Source: JBBDXI01 sp040902425
Lineage (GTDB): Bacteria > Planctomycetota > Phycisphaerae > Phycisphaerales > UBA1924
Direction of reading: 5' to 3'
Length of the DNA: 64,000 nt
Assembly: GCA_040902425.1 (NCBI GenBank)
Contig: JBBDXI010000077.1
Span: 1 to 64,000 of the forward strand
The notes beneath the pieces were generated by a model. The model saw only the letters and a list, made by a program, of their open reading frames with translations, was not told the DNA's origin and searched no databases. The translations under genes were made by a program, and so were the position numbers. Positions 59,341 to 64,000 of this stretch are shown here, piece by piece. Numbering within the stretch: the first letter of the stretch is position 1; each line of letters opens with the position of its first letter.

Positions 59341-60987
59341 ATGCGCCCGGACAAGAGGCGCATCGCCACGGACATGCAGCAGACCCCATCTCCCGAGTCG
59401 GCCTTCGACATCCACAACAACCCGCCCAGCCACGAGCCGCCCGGTGCGCCGCCGCCCGGGGATGACGGCGATGCCGCGCCCCTCGCCGAGGCCGACGAGC
59501 TGGCCGACGACCCTGTCCCCGGCTCCGGCCCGGTGGAGCCCCCGGTGGTTGAGGTCCCGCACCTGGAGTTCCAGCCCGCGGAGATCTTCGACGAGCGGAC
59601 GACCTTCGCCGACCTGGGCCTGCGCAACAGCGTGCTCAAGGGGATCGAGGCCGCGGGCTTCAAGCACCCCACGGGGATCCAGTCGCAGCTCATCCCCCTC
59701 ATCCTCAAGGGCCGGGATGTCATCGGCCAGGCGAAGACCGGCACGGGGAAGACGGCGGGCTTCGGCCTCCCCCTCTACCACATGGCGACGCGGAACCTGC
59801 CCTTCCAGTCGCTCATCCTCGCCCCGACGCGCGAGCTGGCGATCCAGATCGCCGCGGAGCTGGAGGAGCTGGGCAAGTTCACGCCCATCCAGGTGGCCGC
59901 GATCTACGGCGGGCAGCGGATCAGTTCGCAGGAGCAGAAGCTGCGCCGGGACCCGGAGATCATCGTCGGCACGCCCGGGCGCATCATGGACCTGGTCGAG
60001 CGGGGGATGCTGCACTTCAACAACGTCAAGTTCGCGGTCCTGGACGAGGTGGACCGGATGCTGGACATCGGCTTCCGGGACGACATCAAGCACATCCTGG
60101 GCAAGTGCCCCAGGGAGCGCCAGACGATCCTCGTCTCGGCCACCATCAGCGCCGAGATCGAGAGGCTCGCCCGCAGCTACATGCGCGACCCGGAGAAGCT
60201 GGTGGTCTCCTCCGGCTCGCTCACCGTGTCGCTGGTCAAGCAGTTCTACCTCGCGGTGCAGCCGTGGGACAAGCGGCGGCTGCTCAGGCACTTGCTCACG
60301 CACGAGGAGCCGGCCCTGACGCTGGTCTTCTGCCGGCTGAAGCGCACCTGCGACGAGCTGTCGCGCTACCTCAAGGAAAAGGGCAACATCGACGCCCACG
60401 CCATCCACGGCGACCTCCCCCAGGGCCGGCGCAACGCCATCATGGAGAAGCTGCGGGCGGGCAACCTCGAGGTGCTCATCGCCAGCGACCTGGCCAGCCG
60501 CGGCATCGACGTCGAGGGGATCACCCACGTCATCAACTACGACCTGCCGGAGGATGTGGAGCTCTACGTCCACCGCATCGGCCGGACCGCCCGCGCCGGG
60601 CGCGGCGGCACGGCCTGGAGCCTCGTGACGCCCGAGCAGGGCGGCCTGCTCACGCAGATCGAGCTGCTCATCAACGCCGAGATCCCCAAGCTGGACTACC
60701 CGGACTTCGAGCCCGGCCCGGTGCCCGAGCACCTGCTCCGCGAGCGCCAGCGCCGCGAGCAGCGCCAGCAGGATTCCGCCGGCCCCTCGCGGTTCGCCAT
60801 CCAGCCGCAGGTGCCCGCGCCGAACGCGGCGGCCGCCCCGGCCCCGACCGGCGACGGCGAGGGCGCCCCGGCCCCCACCCGCCCGGTGAGCGTCCCCCCG
60901 GATGCCAGCAAGTTCCCGGGCGGGATCATCCCCACCAAGCTGCCGCCGAAGCGGATGCAGGGGCGGATCAAGAGCGCCCGCCGGTAG
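59341..60987 (+). CDS. DEAD-box-family RNA helicase with a DEVD motif
   Basis: A 548-residue RNA helicase (or 537 from the ATG at 59374). The acidic/Pro-rich N-terminus is about 85 residues. Helicase motifs: Q-motif (FADLGLRNSVLKGIEAAGFKHPTGIQ region), motif I AKTGTGKTAGF, motif Ia APTRELAIQ, motif Ib GTPGRIMDL, motif II VLDEVDRMLDIGF, motif III SATIS, motif V ASDLASRGIDVEGI, and motif VI HRIGRTARAGRGG. Motif II is DEVD, not DEAD. The C-terminal 90 residues are Arg/Gln/Pro-rich and basic at the end (KRMQGRIKSARR). It is probably involved in ribosome assembly or mRNA turnover. The start is uncertain between 59341 and 59374. Confidence 0.9.
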   Translation: MRPDKRRIATDMQQTPSPESAFDIHNNPPSHEPPGAPPPGDDGDAAPLAEADELADDPVPGSGPVEPPVVEVPHLEFQPAEIFDERTTFADLGLRNSVLKGIEAAGFKHPTGIQSQLIPLILKGRDVIGQAKTGTGKTAGFGLPLYHMATRNLPFQSLILAPTRELAIQIAAELEELGKFTPIQVAAIYGGQRISSQEQKLRRDPEIIVGTPGRIMDLVERGMLHFNNVKFAVLDEVDRMLDIGFRDDIKHILGKCPRERQTILVSATISAEIERLARSYMRDPEKLVVSSGSLTVSLVKQFYLAVQPWDKRRLLRHLLTHEEPALTLVFCRLKRTCDELSRYLKEKGNIDAHAIHGDLPQGRRNAIMEKLRAGNLEVLIASDLASRGIDVEGITHVINYDLPEDVELYVHRIGRTARAGRGGTAWSLVTPEQGGLLTQIELLINAEIPKLDYPDFEPGPVPEHLLRERQRREQRQQDSAGPSRFAIQPQVPAPNAAAAPAPTGDGEGAPAPTRPVSVPPDASKFPGGIIPTKLPPKRMQGRIKSARR

Positions 60988-61014
60988 CGCGGCCATACGT
61001 CGTCCGCCCGCTCG

Positions 61015-61020
61015 TACACT
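61015..61020 (+). promoter_or_regulatory. Putative leaderless -10 element (TACACT)
   Basis: TACACT is followed by six bases (CCGCGC) and the GTG of the peroxiredoxin-GNAT fusion. No ribosome site. Confidence 0.55.
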
Positions 61021-61026
61021 CCGCGC

Positions 61027-62142
61027 GTGGAGCCGAGCAGCCCCCACGAGCTACCCGCGGGCCTTCCCATCCCCAAGGATGATGGGGCCGCGCTGCACCT
61101 CCTGCACGCCGCGTTGCCCGCCGTGACACTCCCCTCGACCGCCGGTGCACCGGAGGACCTCGCCGCGCTGACCCGGGGCCCGACGGTCATCTTCATCTAC
61201 CCGCGCACCGGCATCCCCGGCCAGCCGCCGAGCCCGGGGTTCAGCGGCGAGGACTGGGACTCGATCCCCGGCGCCCGCGGGTGCACTCCCCAGTCCTGCG
61301 GCTTCCGCGACCTGTTCGGCGACTTCGCCGCGCTCGGCATCCAGGTCCGCGGCCTCAGCACCAACACCACCGCCCACCAGCGGGAGTTCAAGGCCCGGAC
61401 CGGGACGCCGGTTGAGTTCCTCAGCGACGTCTCGCTGGCCCTCACGAGCGCCCTGCGACTCCCCACCTTCCGCTTCCCGGTCGAGAGCGGCGGGTCGGAC
61501 ACGCTCCTGCACCGCATGGCGTGGTACTGCGAGGGCGGGCACATACGCCGGGTCTGGTACCCGGTCTTCCCGCCCGACCGCAGCGCCGCCGACGTGCTCG
61601 CCTGGTGCCGGCAGCGCGCCGCGATCGAGTTGAGCCCCATCACCGCCGCCGACGCCGCCTTCGTTCTGGATGAGCTGAAGCGCCACTGGGGCGGCCCCGA
61701 GATCTGGTCCCTCGGCCGAATGATCCGCGCCGACCGCATCGACGGGCGAGTTGCCCGGGTCGCCGGCGAACCCGCCGGCCTCATCACCTGGCAGGTGGAC
61801 GCCGGCGGTTATCAGTGCGAGGTCGTCACGCTCAGCACACGCCTGGAAGGGCGCGGCGTCGGCGAGCACCTGCTCGAGGGGGCCGTCGATGCCGGGCGCG
61901 ACGCCGGCTGCTCGCGGGCCTATCTGACCACGACCAACGACAACCTGCGGGCGCTGGGTTTCTACCAGAAGCGGGGCTGGCGTCTGGCGGCGCTGCACAG
62001 GGCCAGCGTCGACGAGGCCCGGGCCCGGCACCCGGTCATCCCCGCCGTCGGCCTCGGCGGCATCCCGCTGCGGGACGAGCTGGAGCTCGAGATGTGGCTG
62101 CGCCCGCCGGCGATACGATTGGCCGAGGAGCCGCCGCGATGA
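61027..62142 (+). CDS. Peroxiredoxin-like / GNAT acetyltransferase fusion
   Basis: A 371-residue fusion. The first 200 residues are thioredoxin-fold, peroxiredoxin-like: TVIFIYPRTGIPGQPP, IPGARGCTPQSCGFRDLFGDFAALGIQVRGLSTN (cut here at residue ~110), EFLSDVSLALTSALRLPTF. The Cys pair in GCTPQSC is the redox-site candidate, displaced from the usual TxxC position. From about residue 205 a GNAT N-acetyltransferase follows, with the acetyl-CoA loop LEGRGVGEHLLEGAVDAG and the end LTTTNDNLRALGFYQKRGWRL. A redox domain joined to an acyltransferase suggests a thiol-sensitive acetylation role, but no partner is known. The gene is leaderless by position (TACACT six bases upstream). The ALDH start overlaps its end. 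Confidence 0.8.
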   Translation: MEPSSPHELPAGLPIPKDDGAALHLLHAALPAVTLPSTAGAPEDLAALTRGPTVIFIYPRTGIPGQPPSPGFSGEDWDSIPGARGCTPQSCGFRDLFGDFAALGIQVRGLSTNTTAHQREFKARTGTPVEFLSDVSLALTSALRLPTFRFPVESGGSDTLLHRMAWYCEGGHIRRVWYPVFPPDRSAADVLAWCRQRAAIELSPITAADAAFVLDELKRHWGGPEIWSLGRMIRADRIDGRVARVAGEPAGLITWQVDAGGYQCEVVTLSTRLEGRGVGEHLLEGAVDAGRDAGCSRAYLTTTNDNLRALGFYQKRGWRLAALHRASVDEARARHPVIPAVGLGGIPLRDELELEMWLRPPAIRLAEEPPR

Positions 62143-63074
62143 GCGACCGCCTGGATGTGACCAAGACCTACAAGCTGTACATCGGCGGCGCGTTCCCCCG
62201 CTCGGAGTCCGGGCGGACGCTGCCGGTGGGCCGCGCGCCGGGGGGCCCGGTGGCCCACGTCTCGCGGGCCTCGCGCAAGGACTTGCGGGATGCGGTCGAG
62301 GCTGCGGCCAGGGCGCAGCCGGCGTGGGCCGAGGCGACCGCGTACAACCGCGGGCAGGTGCTCTACCGGATGGCCGAGATGCTGGAGGGGAAGAAGGCCG
62401 AGTTCGCGGGGCTGCTGGGTAGCCCGGCTCTCCGCGCCGGGAGTTCAGGCACGCCACGATCGAAGGCGCGCGGCACGAGAAAACCCGCCGCGGAGCGTCG
62501 GGCCACCCAGGAGACCGCGCGCGAGGTCGAGGCCGCGATCGACCGGCTCGTCTGCTTCGGCGGCTGGGCGGACAAGTACGCGCAGGTGCTGGGGTGCAAC
62601 AACCCAGTCGCCGGGCCCTTCTACAACTTCACGGTCCCGGAGCCGACGGGGATCGTGGGCGTGATCGCACCCGACGCCCCGGCGCTCCTGGGCCTCGTCT
62701 CGCTGATCGCCCCGCCCCTATGCGCGGGGAACGCCGTGGTGGCGCTGGGCTCCGAGACCAGCCCGCTGGTGGCGGCCGTCTTCGCCGAGGTCTGCGCGAC
62801 CAGCGACGTGCCGCCGGGGGTGCTGAACATCCTCACCGGCCTCCGCGAGGAGCTGGTCCCCCACTTCTCCTCGCACCGCGAGATCAACGCCATCCACGCC
62901 GCGGGGGTCTCGCCCGCGCACGCCCGGGCCCTCCGCGAGGGCGCGGCCGACAACGTGAAGCGGGTGACGGTCCGCGAGGGCGTGGACTGGTTCGACGAGG
63001 GCGCCTGCCACAGCCCGTGGTGGATCGAGGGCTTTGTCGAGATGAAGACGATGTGGCACCCCAGCGGGGCGTGA
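62139..63074 (+). CDS. Truncated aldehyde dehydrogenase-like protein, no catalytic Cys
   Basis: A 311-residue protein in the ALDH superfamily, much shorter than the usual ~480. The N-terminal KLYIGGAFPRSESGRTLPV and ASRKDLRDAVEAAARAQPAWAEATAYNRGQVLYRMAEML (in parts) are typical. The NAD-binding portion has FYNFTVPEPTGIVGVIAPDAP and VLNILTGLREELVP. The domain with the catalytic Cys and the general-base Glu is missing, so it ends soon after the coenzyme-binding part. A 30-residue insert rich in R/K/S/G (LGSPALRAGSSGTPRSKARG) interrupts it near residue 87. ATGs overlap the fusion gene; GAGGAG precedes it. Such short ALDH proteins often pair with a full ALDH gene, absent here. Confidence 0.75.
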   Translation: MSDRLDVTKTYKLYIGGAFPRSESGRTLPVGRAPGGPVAHVSRASRKDLRDAVEAAARAQPAWAEATAYNRGQVLYRMAEMLEGKKAEFAGLLGSPALRAGSSGTPRSKARGTRKPAAERRATQETAREVEAAIDRLVCFGGWADKYAQVLGCNNPVAGPFYNFTVPEPTGIVGVIAPDAPALLGLVSLIAPPLCAGNAVVALGSETSPLVAAVFAEVCATSDVPPGVLNILTGLREELVPHFSSHREINAIHAAGVSPAHARALREGAADNVKRVTVREGVDWFDEGACHSPWWIEGFVEMKTMWHPSGA

Positions 63075-63094
63075 GCGGGGGAAACCGGCCTCCG

Positions 63095-63167
63095 TGCTTG
63101 ATGCCTGGATGCCTGCCGCCTTGATGCCTGTCTTCACGGAAGAAAGGCATCAAGGCCCGAGGCATAA
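63095..63167. terminator. Hairpin from repeated CTTGATGCCT units between convergent genes
   Basis: GCCTTGATGCCT (63118-63129) is the exact inverse of AGGCATCAAGGC (63145-63156). TCTTC and GAAGA inside extend the stem to about 17 base pairs around an ACG loop. The GATGCCT unit is also repeated to the left (from 63097) and GAGGCAT to the right, as in the array loci. It probably ends transcription of both the ALDH and the DUF4230 genes. Confidence 0.75.
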
Positions 63168-63190
63168 GACGTCGAGTCCACCAAGCAGCC

Positions 63191-63913
63191 TCAGGCGCGA
63201 ACGAGCAACCCGGCCAGCCGTCCCCCCATCGTCACCGGCTCGGGCGCGGCCAGTTCCCGGGCCGCGTGCGCGGGGCCGTCGGGCGCCGGCTCCGGTCGTG
63301 ACCACTCGATCTGCACCTTGACGCCGAACAGGTCCATCAGCGCCCGCAGGTGCCGCTCAACGCTCAGCTTCGCCTCGCCGAGGTAGCGGGTGTCGTTGGA
63401 GCGGAACAGCTCCGCCGCCTGGTCCTGGGCGCGGCGCATCATCTCGCGCTGGCGGTCGGCGGTCATCGGGATCACATCCAGCAGCCCCAGCACGCGGGCG
63501 TTCTGGATGTCGTAGGGCGTCACATCCAGCAGCCGCAACTGGCCGAGCAGGGGCGGAAGGACCACGCGGAACTCCGCCGGCCCCAGCTCCTCGACATCCG
63601 CCGGGCGGACGGCCGTCAGGTCCACGTAGTACTGCTTCTCGAAGTTGAAGATCATCGCCAGCCGGGCCTGGGAGAGCAGGAGCGGGGGCATCCATCCCCA
63701 GCCGCTGGTGGTGGTCGCGATCTCCTTGGCGCACACCTCCAGCCCGACGAGCTTGCCGACCGCCCGCAGCCGCTCCGTGATGGCCGTGATGACCAGCCGC
63801 TCCTGGGCCCCCCGGGCCCGGAAGAAGCGGCGCGACACGGTCCAGACCAGCCCCCCGCCCAGGACAAAGGCGAGAAGGGCCACGATCGCCGAGGTGGGGT
63901 CGATGCCGGGCAT
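63191..63913 (-). CDS. DUF4230-like membrane-anchored protein
   Basis: A 240-residue protein with one N-terminal membrane segment (TSAIVALLAFVLGGGLVWTV) and a cytoplasmic or periplasmic beta-rich domain: LVITAITERLRAVGKLVGLEVCAKE, FNFEKQYYVDLTAVRPADVEELGPAEFRVVLPPLLGQLRLLDVTPYDIQNARV (cut here). This matches the DUF4230 pattern of strands and the YYVDL and LPPL motifs. The function is unknown. The ATG at 63913 precedes the membrane segment. It is convergent with the ALDH gene and has an octamer array 37 bases before its start. Confidence 0.6.
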   Translation of the reverse strand: MPGIDPTSAIVALLAFVLGGGLVWTVSRRFFRARGAQERLVITAITERLRAVGKLVGLEVCAKEIATTTSGWGWMPPLLLSQARLAMIFNFEKQYYVDLTAVRPADVEELGPAEFRVVLPPLLGQLRLLDVTPYDIQNARVLGLLDVIPMTADRQREMMRRAQDQAAELFRSNDTRYLGEAKLSVERHLRALMDLFGVKVQIEWSRPEPAPDGPAHAARELAAPEPVTMGGRLAGLLVRA

Positions 63914-63949
63914 TCCGGGTTCTTGGGAGGGGCGGCCGCGGTCTTTCAG

Positions 63950-63985
63950 TGAAGAGGCGAACAGGTGAAGAGGTGAACAGGTGAG
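63950..63985 (-). repeat. Octamer tandem array (GTGAAGAG / GTGAACAG)
   Basis: Four and a half plus-strand octamers in alternating types: GTGAAGAG, GCGAACAG, GTGAAGAG, GTGAACAG, GTGA. It lies upstream of the DUF4230 gene. The window ends 15 bases later, so an inverted partner outside the window cannot be excluded. Confidence 0.85.
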
Positions 63986-64000
63986 CCCGGAAGCGGGGGA

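Overview
The window looks like a chromosomal piece of a high-GC planctomycete, most likely of the Phycisphaerales. The evidence is a Cys-Asn-Cys-Asp type C-terminal repeat on two secreted proteins (plus one decayed copy) that matches the planctomycetal 'GC-type dockerin', an ECF sigma factor co-translated with a Ser/Thr kinase, a large planctomycete-style pseudopilin, frequent GTG/TTG starts and very GC-rich coding sequence. A run of ten Ns shows that this is a draft assembly. No integrase, transposase, CRISPR array, rRNA or prophage was seen, and the gene content is mostly housekeeping.

Layout. 1-5.6 kb: end of a TrkA-like protein, a ChaN-like lipoprotein, a decayed dockerin remnant, and a three-gene glycan operon (GT4 glycosyltransferase, an alpha-barrel-like protein, GH130). 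5.8-10.3 kb: tRNA-Gly, a DsbD-like thiol transporter, an isolated fliM and a HAF-repeat/dockerin protein. 10.7-21.5 kb: translation block nusA-infB-ylxP-rbfA, a degenerate HhH-GPD protein, a giant TPR lipoprotein and a YebC-family regulator. 21.7-26 kb: minus-strand stress/envelope block (entericidin, PRC-barrel protein, Ig-like lipoprotein, YciF, CsbD, DUF1328, VOC). 26-33.8 kb: a methyltransferase, two tRNA-Ser, rpoZ-coaC, an AbgT transporter and small regulators. 33.9-39 kb: ECF sigma factor and kinase, dtd-terC, and a secreted repeat protein. 39.2-43.8 kb: a succinate dehydrogenase operon of the Sdh1 type with a bicupin gene between sdhA and sdhB. 44-50 kb: a large autotransporter-like dockerin protein convergent with a three-gene ABC exporter whose ATPase gene carries a frameshift. 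50.5-64 kb: pseudopilin, a WaaP-like kinase, O- and DNA-methyltransferases, PAC2, tRNA-Ser, DUF190 with fluC, an FHA-PP2C phosphatase, GT2, a DEVD helicase, a peroxiredoxin-GNAT fusion, a truncated ALDH and a DUF4230 protein.

Many neighbouring genes overlap by ATGA or GTGA, so translational coupling is common (ylxP-rbfA-HhH-TPR, sdhA-cupin-sdhB, sigma-kinase, terC-dtd, exporter genes).

The signals least explained by gene annotation are (1) several intergenic arrays of 7-8 nt units, each locus with its own unit, often as two inverted arrays that would fold into long hairpins; (2) a TAnnnn hexamer placed exactly 6 nt before the start codon of five genes, suggesting leaderless mRNAs; and (3) a shared 14-nt box upstream of two stress-gene groups.
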